DNA of 14,284 nt from SSSZ01 sp035345935. GTDB taxonomy: Bacteria > Pseudomonadota > Gammaproteobacteria > Burkholderiales > Rhodocyclaceae. Positions 7,167-13,674 of this stretch are shown here, in pieces. The translations under genes and the position numbers were made by a program. The notes below the pieces were generated by a model, which saw only the letters and a list, made by a program, of their open reading frames with translations, was not told the origin of the DNA and made no database searches. Each line of letters starts with the position of its first letter. The first letter of the stretch is position 1. The DNA is taken from contig DAORDK010000077.1 of the NCBI GenBank assembly GCA_035345935.1, forward strand, positions 1 through 14,284. The letters run 5' to 3'.

Positions 7167-8045
7167 ATGATTACCGGATCCATCGTCGCCATCGTCACGC
7201 CCATGTTCGATGACGGCAGCCTCGATTTCGACGCCTTCCGAAAGCTCATCGACCTCCATGTACAAGAAGGGACCGATGCCATCGTGGTGGTCGGAACCAC
7301 CGGCGAGTCGCCCACCGTCGACGTCGAGGAGCACTGCGAGCTGATCCGGGTCGCGGTGGAGCACTCCGCGGGACGTATTCCCATCATCGCCGGTACGGGC
7401 GCCAATTCGACCGCCGAGGCCATCGAGCTCAGCCGCTTCTCCAAGAATGCCGGAGCGCAGGCGGGTCTGTCGGTAGTGCCCTACTACAACAAGCCGACCC
7501 AGGAAGGGCTTTATCGCCACTTCAAGGCAATCGCCGAAGCGGTCGACCTGCCCCTCATCCTGTACAACGTTCCCGGCCGCACCGTGGCCGATCTGGCCAA
7601 CGACACCATCCTGCGTTTGGCGCAAGTCCCGGGCGTCATCGGCGTCAAGGATGCGACCGGCAATCTCGACCGGGCGTGCGATCTGATCGCCCGAGCGCCC
7701 AAGGACTTCGCACTCTATAGCGGCGACGACATGACTTGCGTGGCCAGCATCATGCTCGGCTACCACGGCAATATCTCGGTGACCGCCAACGTGGCGCCGC
7801 GGCTGATGCACGAAATGTGCGCGGCGGCGGCGGCAGGGAACGTCGCCACGGCGAGGGAGATCCACTTCCGGCTTCTGGGATTGCACCGCGACCTTTTCTG
7901 CGAGGCCAATCCCATCCCGGTCAAATGGGCGGTACAGGAGCTGGGCTTGATTCAGGGGGGCATACGCTTGCCGCTGACCTCGCTTTCGGGTGCCGGCCAG
8001 GAGCGGGTCCGCGCCGCCTTGCGCCAGGCTGGCCTGATTTCCTGA
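7167..8045 (+). CDS. dapA: 4-hydroxy-tetrahydrodipicolinate synthase
   Basis: DapA condenses pyruvate with aspartate semialdehyde, the first committed step to diaminopimelate and lysine, feeding both protein and peptidoglycan synthesis in the cytosol. At 292 residues it is exactly the E. coli length, and the active-site residues fall at the same numbers: Thr44-Thr45 in GTTGESP, Tyr133 in LYNVPGRT, Arg138 and the Schiff-base Lys161 in VIGVKDATGN. The fold is a TIM barrel that forms tetramers. The start MITGSIVAIVTPM is canonical, although the ribosome binding site before it is weak. bamC follows after ten bases, the same dapA-bamC linkage as in E. coli and many other proteobacteria, so they form an operon, probably from the TAGAAT element upstream. 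Nothing is unusual in the protein. Confidence 0.98.
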   Translation: MITGSIVAIVTPMFDDGSLDFDAFRKLIDLHVQEGTDAIVVVGTTGESPTVDVEEHCELIRVAVEHSAGRIPIIAGTGANSTAEAIELSRFSKNAGAQAGLSVVPYYNKPTQEGLYRHFKAIAEAVDLPLILYNVPGRTVADLANDTILRLAQVPGVIGVKDATGNLDRACDLIARAPKDFALYSGDDMTCVASIMLGYHGNISVTANVAPRLMHEMCAAAAAGNVATAREIHFRLLGLHRDLFCEANPIPVKWAVQELGLIQGGIRLPLTSLSGAGQERVRAALRQAGLIS

Positions 8046-8055
8046 CGGAGGCGGA

Positions 8056-9183
8056 ATGAATTTGCGCCCTTCCGGCCTGGTCCTGGCCTTGATTGCCGCT
8101 GCCTTAGCCGGTTGTAGCATCCTCCCCGAATCGAAGAAGATCGAATACAAGTCGGCGGGCAAGGTTCCCTCTCTGGAAGTGCCCCCCGATCTGTCCCAGA
8201 TCACCCGGGACGAGCGCTTCATGGTCCCCGATTCCGGCGGTCGGGGCAGCGCCACCTATTCGGCTTATTCGGCCGACCGCACCGGCGCCAGCCAGTCCCA
8301 GAACACCACGGTGCTGCCTCAGGTCGACAATATCCGTATCGAGCGAGCCGGCCAGCAGCGCTGGCTGGTTGTGGCCCTGCCTCCGGACAAACTGTGGACG
8401 ACGATCAAGGATTTCTGGCAGGAGACCGGATTCATCATCAATCTCGAGCGCCCTGAAGCGGGGGTGATGGAAACCGACTGGGCCGAAAATCGTGCCAAGA
8501 TCCCCAGCGACATCATCCGCAACACCCTGGGCAAGATTCTCGATTCCCTCTACTCATCGGGTGAGCGGGACAAGTTCCGCACGCGTCTGGAACCGGGCGC
8601 GGCGGCAGGCACGACGGACATCTTCATCAGTCATCGGGGCATGGAGGAGGTCTATACCTCGTCCGCCAAGGACGATACGCGCTGGCAGCCCCGCCCCCCG
8701 GATTCGGAACTAGAAGCCGAAATGCTCAGGCGCCTGATGGTTCGCCTGGGCACCGAAGAAAAGCATGCTGAGATTGCGGTCGCCCAAGCCAAGGCCGAAC
8801 CCAAGGCCAAGCTCGCCCGGAACGACGATGGATCAGGAACCGTGGAGGTTCAGGAGCGCTTCGATCGTGCCTGGCGGCGCGTGGGCTTGGCGCTCGATCG
8901 GGTCGGGTTCACGGTCGAGGATCGCGATCGCGCCAAAGGTCTCTATTTCGTCCGCTATGTCGATCCCAACCTCGATTCCAAGAAGGAAGACAAGGGCTGG
9001 CTGGCCAAGCTCACGTTCTGGAAGGGAAGCGACGCGGATATCGACAGCAAGGTGCGCTATCGCATCTTCGTGCGGGACAATGGGGCTTCCAGCAACGTGC
9101 AAGTCTTGTCCAGCGAAGGGGGAGCCGACCGCTCCGAGACGGCTCGCAAGATACTCTCGCTGCTTTACGATCAGCTTCAATAG
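8056..9183 (+). CDS. bamC: outer membrane assembly lipoprotein BamC
   Basis: BamC is a lipoprotein of the BAM complex that inserts beta-barrel proteins into the outer membrane; it binds BamD and is usually not essential. The N-terminus is a lipoprotein signal with lipobox LAGC (lipidated Cys20). Next comes the long unstructured segment that in E. coli lies along BamD: KIEYKSAGKVPSLEVPPDLSQ (about 28-48) is the conserved part. Two helix-grip domains follow, about residues 95-215 and 235-375, joined by an Ala/Lys-rich linker. The 375-residue length is a little above E. coli BamC (344). GGAGG at 8047-8051 precedes ATG 8056 with only four bases of spacing. The gene ends in a structured 3' region and a strong bidirectional terminator at 9287-9319. 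The identification rests on the signal, the conserved N-terminal segment and linkage to dapA. Confidence 0.93.
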   Translation: MNLRPSGLVLALIAAALAGCSILPESKKIEYKSAGKVPSLEVPPDLSQITRDERFMVPDSGGRGSATYSAYSADRTGASQSQNTTVLPQVDNIRIERAGQQRWLVVALPPDKLWTTIKDFWQETGFIINLERPEAGVMETDWAENRAKIPSDIIRNTLGKILDSLYSSGERDKFRTRLEPGAAAGTTDIFISHRGMEEVYTSSAKDDTRWQPRPPDSELEAEMLRRLMVRLGTEEKHAEIAVAQAKAEPKAKLARNDDGSGTVEVQERFDRAWRRVGLALDRVGFTVEDRDRAKGLYFVRYVDPNLDSKKEDKGWLAKLTFWKGSDADIDSKVRYRIFVRDNGASSNVQVLSSEGGADRSETARKILSLLYDQLQ

Positions 9184-9286
9184 TGAGCAGATTGCCGCAG
9201 AATCTTGCGGCGATCGCGTTCCGCGGCTGCGGACTGGGTAAGCGGGAAGGCTGAGGCGCGGTGTTGACGGACCCCGATTGGGGGCG
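9184..9286 (+). other. structured 3' untranslated region of the dapA-bamC operon
   Basis: Three short perfect hairpins stand in a row between bamC and the terminator: arms 9194-9199/9206-9211 (loop GAATCT), 9220-9224/9229-9233 (loop GGCT) and 9272-9275/9280-9283 (loop GATT). No open frame or tRNA is seen. It may simply stabilise the mRNA end, or be processed into a small RNA. Confidence 0.4.
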
Positions 9287-9319
9287 AAAAAAAAGCGGGG
9301 TGGCAACCCCGCTTTTTTT
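9287..9319. terminator. bidirectional rho-independent terminator between bamC and the repeat lipoprotein gene
   Basis: A perfect 8-bp stem AGCGGGGT/ACCCCGCT (9294-9301 with 9306-9313, loop GGCA) is flanked by eight A on the left and seven T on the right. It therefore ends transcription from both directions and serves both convergent genes. The A and T runs can extend the stem by about six more pairs. Confidence 0.93.
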
Positions 9320-9333
9320 GTGTGCTGAACCGA

Positions 9334-9582
9334 TTACTTCTTGGCTTCGGCGGGAGCAGCCGGAGCGGCTTCGGCAGGCTTGGCGGCTTCGGCAGGGGCG
9401 GCAGCCGGAGCAGCGGCGGGAGCAGCGGCTTCAGCAGGCTTGGCGGCTTCGGCAGGAGCGGCGGCCGGAGCAGCAGCAGCGGGAGCCGGCGCGGGAGCGG
9501 GAGCAGCGGCGGGCTCTTGCTTCTTACCGCAGGCGGTGAGCGTCAGAGCAACCAGGGCAGCGAGCAGGACGGACTTGATCAT
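9334..9582 (-). CDS. small Ala/Pro-rich repeat lipoprotein, 82 aa
   Basis: The protein begins with a clear lipoprotein signal peptide (MIKSVLLAALVALTLTAC, lipobox LTAC, lipidated Cys18) and continues GKKQEP. The rest is almost entirely Ala, Pro, Glu and Lys. A 20-residue unit is repeated: AAPAEAAKPAEAA occurs at 41-53 and again at 61-73, and the end is PAEAKK. The mature part of about 64 residues has no folded domain and should be an extended or polyproline-like rod anchored in a membrane, probably the outer one (residue 2 after Cys is Gly, not Asp). It resembles in style the AAEAP repeats of the neisserial H.8/Lip lipoproteins; homology is not claimed. ATG 9582 is preceded by AAGGGAA and the signal peptide fixes the start. 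It has its own strong promoter and a terminator. Function unknown; the lipoprotein call is firm. Confidence 0.82.
   Translation of the reverse strand: MIKSVLLAALVALTLTACGKKQEPAAAPAPAPAPAAAAPAAAPAEAAKPAEAAAPAAAPAAAPAEAAKPAEAAPAAPAEAKK
9361..9480. repeat. two tandem copies of a 60-bp unit inside the lipoprotein gene
   Basis: Bases 9361-9420 and 9421-9480 align without gaps; by eye 52 of 60 positions agree, and the core around 9376-9396 and 9436-9456 is nearly identical. The period is a whole number of codons (20), so unit loss or gain keeps the frame. Confidence 0.85.
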
Positions 9583-9619
9583 TGGAAGTTCCCTTATGAG
9601 TGAATAACGAACAGCGTAG

Positions 9620-9632
9620 CCAAAAATTTTGG
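9620..9632. promoter_or_regulatory. palindrome CCAAAAATTTTGG in the lipoprotein leader
   Basis: Perfect six-base arms around a single central A. It lies about 20-32 bases beyond the predicted transcription start of the lipoprotein gene and directly abuts the second inverted repeat. It could be a protein-binding site or a leader element. Confidence 0.4.
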
Positions 9633-9650
9633 TGACTGAACGGCCAGTCA
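9633..9650. promoter_or_regulatory. operator-like inverted repeat at the lipoprotein transcription start
   Basis: TGACTG and CAGTCA arms are separated by AACGGC. The 18-bp site begins at about +1 of the predicted minus-strand transcript, a position where a repressor would block initiation. The form is like that of many TetR-family operators. Alternatively it forms a hairpin at the 5' end of the mRNA that protects it from decay. No regulator gene is next to it. Confidence 0.4.
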
Positions 9651-9657
9651 GGGCGCC

Positions 9658-9666
9658 ATTATAGCA
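9658..9666 (-). promoter_or_regulatory. strong extended -10 promoter of the repeat lipoprotein gene
   Basis: On the minus strand the sequence is TGCTATAAT: a perfect consensus -10 with the TGn extension, which lowers the need for a -35. Transcription would start near 9651, giving a leader of about 70 bases. It is the best -10 match I found in the window. Confidence 0.65.
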
Positions 9667-9722
9667 AGAAACCGGCGCGAAACCCTGAAATTGGTGCACT
9701 GCGAAATGGTGTTGTTGTATCG

Positions 9723-10199
9723 CTACAAACCGGGCGTCGTCGGGCTGACCGAACTGCCGCCTTCAGCCCAGATTTCCTCGAAACGCTTGCAATAGGGCAA
9801 GACCTCGGCGACTTCCGCGGTCAGGAGCTTGGCGCGGGGATGATCGCGGTCAAAGCGAATGAGCCCGTGACGGCGATCGACAAGAACCATGGCATCCCGC
9901 AACGAAGCGAGGGATTCGGCCGCAAGATGGACTTCCAAGGCATGCTGATAAGTCGTCAGCAGGCTCATGAGACGGGCATGGTGGAGTCGCAACGGCTCGG
10001 CATCCTGGACGGCGATACGCACGCAGAGACGGTTGCGAGCCGTGAGCAGCCGCTGCAGGCCGTCGATCCGGGTCGGCGCGTCGATCTGCAGGTTGACCAG
10101 GTTCGGATCCCAGATCAGGATTTCCTCGTTGGCGAGGGCCAGCAGGCGGTCGAGGCCAATGCGGTAGTCGGTCCAGGTGGTGAGAAGTTCCCGTGCCAT
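9723..10199 (-). CDS. conserved-looking protein of unknown function, 158 aa (possibly DUF7931-like)
   Basis: A 158-residue cytosolic protein (MARELLTTWTDYRIGL...), with no signal peptide or membrane span. Visible traits are an early segment LLALANEEILIWDPNL, then LQIDAPTRIDGLQRLLTARNRLCVRIAVQD, a histidine-containing HHARLMSLL, and MVLVDRRHGLIRFDRD followed by a C-terminal FEEIWAEG. This order of strands and helices recalls a single phospholipase-D-like half without the HKD catalytic motif, as in the DUF7931 group of betaproteobacteria. I recall that family from its pattern only and could not test it. The start is ATG 10199, and the gene is divergent from rlmD with a 49-bp gap. No terminator is visible at its 3' end; the strong lipoprotein promoter lies just beyond on the same strand. 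The coding call is good, the function unknown. Confidence 0.7.
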   Translation of the reverse strand: MARELLTTWTDYRIGLDRLLALANEEILIWDPNLVNLQIDAPTRIDGLQRLLTARNRLCVRIAVQDAEPLRLHHARLMSLLTTYQHALEVHLAAESLASLRDAMVLVDRRHGLIRFDRDHPRAKLLTAEVAEVLPYCKRFEEIWAEGGSSVSPTTPGL

Positions 10200-10221
10200 G
10201 GCGTTCAGTTTAGCCGATTGC

Positions 10222-10227
10222 TAAAAT
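10222..10227 (+). promoter_or_regulatory. putative -10 element of rlmD
   Basis: TAAAAT lies 21 bases before the rlmD start in the 49-bp divergent gap. GGAG at 10240-10243 is a good ribosome binding site, five bases before ATG 10249. No clear -35. Confidence 0.4.
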
Positions 10228-10248
10228 TCGCGCTTTTTTGGAGCACCC

Positions 10249-11547
10249 ATGCCGATCGCGGCCATCGAATCCCTCGACCATGAAGCCCGCGGCATCGCGC
10301 GTCGGGAGGGCAAGACGATATTCGTCGATGGTGCGTTGCCCGGAGAGACGGTCGAGTACGCCAGTTTCCGCCGCAAGCCCAACTACGAATTGGCCCACCT
10401 GCTGCGGGTGGTGCGCGCCTCTCCGGTCAGGGTCGAGGCGCGCTGCCCGCATTATGGCGTCTGTGGCGGCTGCGCGATGCAGCATCTCGATGCCGCCGCG
10501 CAGGTGGCCGTCAAACAACGGGTTCTTGAGGACAATCTGTGGCATATCGGGCGCGTCCGACCCGAGCAGATGCTGCCGCCCATCCAGGGAGAACCCTGGG
10601 GCTACCGCCGGCGGGCGCGGCTCGCCGTACGCAAAGTGCCCAAGAAAGGCGGCGTGCTGGTCGGATTCCACGAACGCAGAAGCAGCTACATCGCCGATAT
10701 GCGTTCCTGCGAAATCCTTCCGCCCGCCGTTTCGGAATTGCTCCTGCCGCTCCGCGAGCTGATCGCCGGGCTGTCCATTTGCGAAAGACTGCCCCAGATC
10801 GAAGTGGCCATGGGCGATTCCTGCATTGCGTTGGTATTGCGCATCCTCGAACCACTCAACGCGACGGACGAAAACCTGCTGCGGGAATTTGCCGATCGCC
10901 ACGGCGTCGTCCTCTATTTGCAACCCAAGGGGCCTGACACCGCAGTGCGCTTCCATCCGCTTCCCGGACCGCGGCTTTCCTACACCCTGCCGGAATTCGG
11001 CCTTGAACTGGAATTCCGGCCCACCGAGTTCACCCAGGTCAACCACGCCATCAATCGCGTCCTGGTGCGCCGTGCGATGCGGCTTCTTGACCCGCGGCCA
11101 GGGGAGCGCATCGCCGATTTGTTCTGCGGGCTCGGCAATTTCACACTGCCTATTGCAAGCCTGGGGGCCAGCGTCGTCGGTATCGAAGGAAGCCCTGCCC
11201 TGGTTGCTCGCGGCAAGGAAAGCGCGGTCGCCAACGGCCTTGGCGCAAGAGTCGAATTCGGCGTGGCGAATCTGTTCGAGTGCACCGAGGAATCCCTCGC
11301 CGCCCTCGGGCTCTTCGACAAGATGCTGATCGATCCGCCCCGCGAGGGGGCAGTGGAGGTGATCAAGGCCCTTGGCGAAACCGCGCCGCGCCGTATCGTC
11401 TATGTGTCGTGCAATCCGGCGACGCTGGCGCGGGATGCGGCCATCTTGGTCAGCGTCAAGGGTTACCGGTTTCGTGCGGCCGGCGCGGTCAATATGTTCC
11501 CCCACACGGCCCACGTCGAATCCATCGCCCTCTTCGATCGAGAGTGA
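10249..11547 (+). CDS. rlmD: 23S rRNA (uracil(1939)-C(5))-methyltransferase RlmD
   Basis: This is an S-adenosylmethionine-dependent enzyme that methylates U1939 of 23S rRNA (also called RumA). It has 432 residues, as expected (E. coli 433). The N-terminal part is a TRAM-like OB fold (about 1-55). Four cysteines for the [4Fe-4S] cluster are present: Cys66, Cys72 and Cys75 in CPHYGVCGGC, and Cys154 in MRSCEIL. The methyltransferase domain shows FTQVN (261-265), the SAM-binding ADLFCGLGNFTLPIA (289-303), LIDPPREGA (360-368), the nucleophile Cys388 in VSCNPATLARD and the catalytic Glu424 in HTAHVES. All residues that distinguish the RlmD branch, including the cluster, are intact. It is a single gene ended by the terminator at 11554-11577 and convergent with the Bax inhibitor-1 family gene. 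The long antisense frame over it is a codon-bias shadow. Confidence 0.96.
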   Translation: MPIAAIESLDHEARGIARREGKTIFVDGALPGETVEYASFRRKPNYELAHLLRVVRASPVRVEARCPHYGVCGGCAMQHLDAAAQVAVKQRVLEDNLWHIGRVRPEQMLPPIQGEPWGYRRRARLAVRKVPKKGGVLVGFHERRSSYIADMRSCEILPPAVSELLLPLRELIAGLSICERLPQIEVAMGDSCIALVLRILEPLNATDENLLREFADRHGVVLYLQPKGPDTAVRFHPLPGPRLSYTLPEFGLELEFRPTEFTQVNHAINRVLVRRAMRLLDPRPGERIADLFCGLGNFTLPIASLGASVVGIEGSPALVARGKESAVANGLGARVEFGVANLFECTEESLAALGLFDKMLIDPPREGAVEVIKALGETAPRRIVYVSCNPATLARDAAILVSVKGYRFRAAGAVNMFPHTAHVESIALFDRE

Positions 11548-11553
11548 CCGCAA

Positions 11554-11577
11554 AAAAGGCGGCCGCAGCCGCCTTTT
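11554..11577. terminator. bidirectional rho-independent terminator between rlmD and the BI-1 family gene
   Basis: Stem GGCGGC/GCCGCC (11558-11563 with 11568-11573, loop CGCA), extended by four A-T pairs with T at 11574-11577 on the right and six A (11552-11557) on the left. It starts seven bases after the rlmD stop and is 17 bases from the end of the convergent gene. Confidence 0.9.
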
Positions 11578-11593
11578 CGGGCAGGAGTGGGAA

Positions 11594-12286
11594 TCAGTCC
11601 CGTTCGCCCGCCAGGGCCATCAGCAGGTTGAGCAGGCTGACGAAGATGTTGTAGATGTCCAGATAGACGGCCAAGGTTGCGCTGATGTAGTTGGTTTCGC
11701 CGCCCCGCACGATGCGATTGATGTCGTAGAGGACATAGGCGGAGAAAATGCCCACCGCCGCCACCGAGATGGCGAGATGCAAGGCCGGCAACTGGAGCCA
11801 GATATTGGCGACCCCGGCCAGCAACACCAGGATCACGCCGGCAAAGAGGAAATTGCCCATCCCGCTGAAGTCCCGCTTGCTGACCGCGGCAACCGAGGAC
11901 AGGGCCACGAACAAAGCCCCGGTGCCACCTGCCGCCATCGCGATGAGCGAGCCGCCGTTGGAAAATCCCAGGGCAACCTGCAGGATGCGGGAGAGCATGA
12001 GGCCCATGAAGAAGGTAAAGCCGAGCAGGATGGCCACGCCCCAGCCGCTCTCCTTGGTACGCTCGATGGCGTACATGAATCCGAAAGCGATTCCGAGGAA
12101 GACCAGAAAGCCGATGAAGGGGCTTCCGGCGAAGAAATTGAACTGCAACTGCACGCCGACGAGGGCGCCGAGGACGGTGGGCACCATCGACAATCCAAGG
12201 AGCATGTAGGTGTTGCGCAACACCCGGTTGTGTTGCAGAGCAAGGGTTTGAGTCGGTTGGCCGGGCAGGGGAAAGCCGTTGGTCAT
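11594..12286 (-). CDS. Bax inhibitor-1/YccA family membrane protein, 230 aa
   Basis: An integral inner-membrane protein with seven hydrophobic segments (roughly starting at residues 26, 52, 82, 107, 136, 160 and 207 of the 230). It matches the bacterial BI-1/YccA (UPF0005) family in length. Typical features are the N-terminal LALQHNRVLRNTYMLLGLSM, the FMYAIERTKES loop, the YVLYDINRIVRGGETNYISATLAVYLDIYNIFVSLLNLL segment with the paired acidic residues, and a short charged end (GERD). Members include E. coli YccA, which modulates FtsH, and YetJ, a pH-dependent calcium leak; which role applies here is unknown. The start at ATG 12286 is chosen over an upstream in-frame ATG (12316) because TCAGGAG stands seven bases before it. 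It is a single gene divergent from tRNA-Ser. Family assignment is secure. Confidence 0.94.
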   Translation of the reverse strand: MTNGFPLPGQPTQTLALQHNRVLRNTYMLLGLSMVPTVLGALVGVQLQFNFFAGSPFIGFLVFLGIAFGFMYAIERTKESGWGVAILLGFTFFMGLMLSRILQVALGFSNGGSLIAMAAGGTGALFVALSSVAAVSKRDFSGMGNFLFAGVILVLLAGVANIWLQLPALHLAISVAAVGIFSAYVLYDINRIVRGGETNYISATLAVYLDIYNIFVSLLNLLMALAGERD

Positions 12287-12293
12287 GCGAAAA

Positions 12294-12300
12294 CTCCTGA
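12294..12300 (-). promoter_or_regulatory. ribosome binding site that sets the BI-1 family gene start
   Basis: TCAGGAG on the minus strand, seven bases from ATG 12286. It rules out the longer form starting at 12316. Confidence 0.7.
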
Positions 12301-12381
12301 TGAAATGGGGTTCCAAGCGACCGTAAGACTAATCAACGCGGATTAAAGTTGCAACCGGCCGCGCCGGCGGGTCCGCTCCGC

Positions 12382-12392
12382 TATGCTAAACT
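12382..12392 (+). promoter_or_regulatory. putative -10 region of tRNA-Ser
   Basis: The overlapping hexamers TATGCT and TAAACT lie 28-38 bases before the tRNA and are followed by a GC-rich discriminator (CGGCGCC), the arrangement usual for stable-RNA promoters under growth-rate control. No clear -35 at correct spacing. Confidence 0.4.
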
Positions 12393-12419
12393 CGGCGCCG
12401 CAACGGGCTCCCCGTCCGC

Positions 12420-12507
12420 GGAAGAGTGGCAGAGCGGTTGAATGCACCGGTCTTGAAAACCGGCAATGGGCGACCATTCGTGGGTTCGAATCCCACCTCT
12501 TCCGCCA
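12420..12507 (+). tRNA. tRNA-Ser, anticodon UGA
   Basis: An 88-base class II tRNA. The acceptor stem is GGAAGAG/CTCTTCC (12420-12426 with 12497-12503) with discriminator G12504 and encoded CCA (12505-12507). The anticodon stem CCGGT/ACCGG encloses loop CTTGAAA, with anticodon TGA at 12454-12456. The long variable arm, with ATGG and CCAT arms, is the serine signature. The T stem GTGGG/CCCAC (12480-12484 with 12492-12496) carries loop TTCGAAT. It reads UCA and, by wobble, other UCN codons. It is complete and stands alone between the BI-1 family gene and purM. Confidence 0.97.
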
Positions 12508-12555
12508 GGTTTCGGTTCGGGTGCCTCCCGGCTCGGGGAAGCCGATGCTTTCAGG

Positions 12556-12561
12556 TAAAAT
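12556..12561 (+). promoter_or_regulatory. putative -10 element of purM
   Basis: TAAAAT followed by CGCCCCC, 71 bases before the purM ATG. No convincing -35. The leader between has no strong Shine-Dalgarno sequence. Read-through from tRNA-Ser is also possible, since no terminator is seen after the tRNA. Confidence 0.4.
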
Positions 12562-12632
12562 CGCCCCCTTTCCCGCCGCTCGTTCGGCCCGCCGCCAGCT
12601 TTTCGCATCACCCTTGCCCTGCCTTGCCGATC

Positions 12633-13673
12633 ATGACCCAGAATACTTCCCTCTCCTACCGTGACGCCGGCGTCGACATAGACGCAGGAGACGCGCTCGT
12701 GGACCGCATCAAGCCCCTTGCCAGAAAGACGCTGCGCGAAGGTGTCCTGGGCGGCATCGGCGGCTTCGGGGCCCTCTTCGAGGTGCCCAAGCGGTATAAG
12801 GAGCCGGTGCTGGTTTCCGGCACCGACGGCGTCGGCACCAAGCTTAAACTGGCTTTCCAACTCAATCGGCACGACACCGTCGGCCAGGACCTGGTCGCCA
12901 TGAGCGTCAATGACATCCTGGTCCAGGGCGCCGAATCGCTGTTCTTCCTCGATTACTTCGCTTGCGGCAAGCTCGATGTGGACACCGCGGCCAGCGTCGT
13001 CGGCGGGATCGCCAAGGGCTGCGAGCTTGCCGGCTGTGCCTTGATCGGTGGCGAAACCGCCGAAATGCCGGGCATGTACCCGGACGGTGAGTACGATCTG
13101 GCGGGTTTTGCCGTCGGCGTCGTCGAGAAGAGCAAGATCATCGACGGCTCAACCATAGTCCCCGGTGACGTGGTCCTGGGACTGGCCTCCTCCGGTGCCC
13201 ATTCCAATGGCTATTCCCTGGTGCGCAAGATCATCGAGCGCTCCAACCCGGACATGAACGCCCCCTTCGATGGCGGCCGGTCCCTGGCCGACGTGGTCAT
13301 GGCGCCCACCCGTATCTATGTCAAACCCGTGCTGCAATTGATGCAGAAGGTCACGGTGAAGGGCATGGCCCATATCACCGGCGGGGGCCTCCTCGAAAAC
13401 GTCCCCCGGGTGCTGCCGGAAAGCACCGTTGCCGAACTCGATAAATCCGCCTGGCCCAGGCCGAAGCTCTTCGACTGGCTTCAGGCTGAGGGCAAGGTTG
13501 CCGAGAACGAGATGCACCGCGTTTTTAATTGCGGTATCGGCCTGGTCTTAATTGTGTCCTCAGCACAGGCCGATGCAGCCATGGCCGTGCTCTCAGCGGC
13601 CGGTGAGCAGGTTTGGCGCATTGGTACGATACGCGACCGTCAAGGTAGCGAAAGTCAGACATCAGTATTGTGA
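12633..13673 (+). CDS. purM: phosphoribosylformylglycinamidine cyclo-ligase (AIR synthetase)
   Basis: PurM closes the imidazole ring: ATP-dependent conversion of FGAM to 5-aminoimidazole ribonucleotide, step five of purine synthesis, in the cytosol as a dimer. At 346 residues it has the usual length (E. coli 345). Conserved motifs in order are SYRDAGVDIDAGD near the N-terminus, GGIGGFGALFE (glycine-rich), VSGTDGVGTKLKLAF (nucleotide site), GQDLVAMSVNDILVQGAE, FFLDYFACGKLD, GGETAEMPGMY, GLASSGAHSNGYSLVR and GMAHITGGGLLENVPRVLP. MTQNTSLSYRDAGV at ATG 12633 is the standard start; the frame is open further upstream only because it runs across the tRNA. purN, its partner in many genomes, does not follow: the next gene is on the other strand and has different base composition. 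The protein itself looks complete and normal. Confidence 0.98.
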   Translation: MTQNTSLSYRDAGVDIDAGDALVDRIKPLARKTLREGVLGGIGGFGALFEVPKRYKEPVLVSGTDGVGTKLKLAFQLNRHDTVGQDLVAMSVNDILVQGAESLFFLDYFACGKLDVDTAASVVGGIAKGCELAGCALIGGETAEMPGMYPDGEYDLAGFAVGVVEKSKIIDGSTIVPGDVVLGLASSGAHSNGYSLVRKIIERSNPDMNAPFDGGRSLADVVMAPTRIYVKPVLQLMQKVTVKGMAHITGGGLLENVPRVLPESTVAELDKSAWPRPKLFDWLQAEGKVAENEMHRVFNCGIGLVLIVSSAQADAAMAVLSAAGEQVWRIGTIRDRQGSESQTSVL

Positions 13674-13674
13674 T

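Noticed and set aside
6939..8255. Minus-strand open frame of 438 codons across tilS end, dapA and bamC start
   Set aside because: It is antisense to dapA, whose active-site residues are all intact. Its composition (His, Gly, Asp, Arg rich) is that of an out-of-frame shadow in GC-rich DNA.
9361..9480. Could the 60-bp repeat be a CRISPR or minisatellite outside a gene
   Set aside because: There are only two directly adjacent copies, no spacers, and a whole-codon period inside a lipoprotein gene.
9261..9607. Plus-strand frames rich in Gly, Ser, Arg or Ala over the lipoprotein gene
   Set aside because: These are reverse readings of the Ala/Pro repeat. Only the minus-strand frame has a signal peptide, ribosome binding site and promoter.
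10210..11553. Minus-strand open frame of 447 codons covering rlmD
   Set aside because: The plus strand encodes a complete RlmD with cluster and catalytic cysteines. The antisense product has no recognisable motif and starts in the terminator region.
12420..12507. tRNA-Ser as an integration site for a mobile element
   Set aside because: No integrase and no repeat of the tRNA 3' end is seen in the window. The compositional break lies more than 1 kb away, after an intact purM.
12515..12545. Imperfect hairpin after tRNA-Ser as its terminator
   Set aside because: The pairing has a mismatch and no T tract follows, so I cannot support a terminator there.
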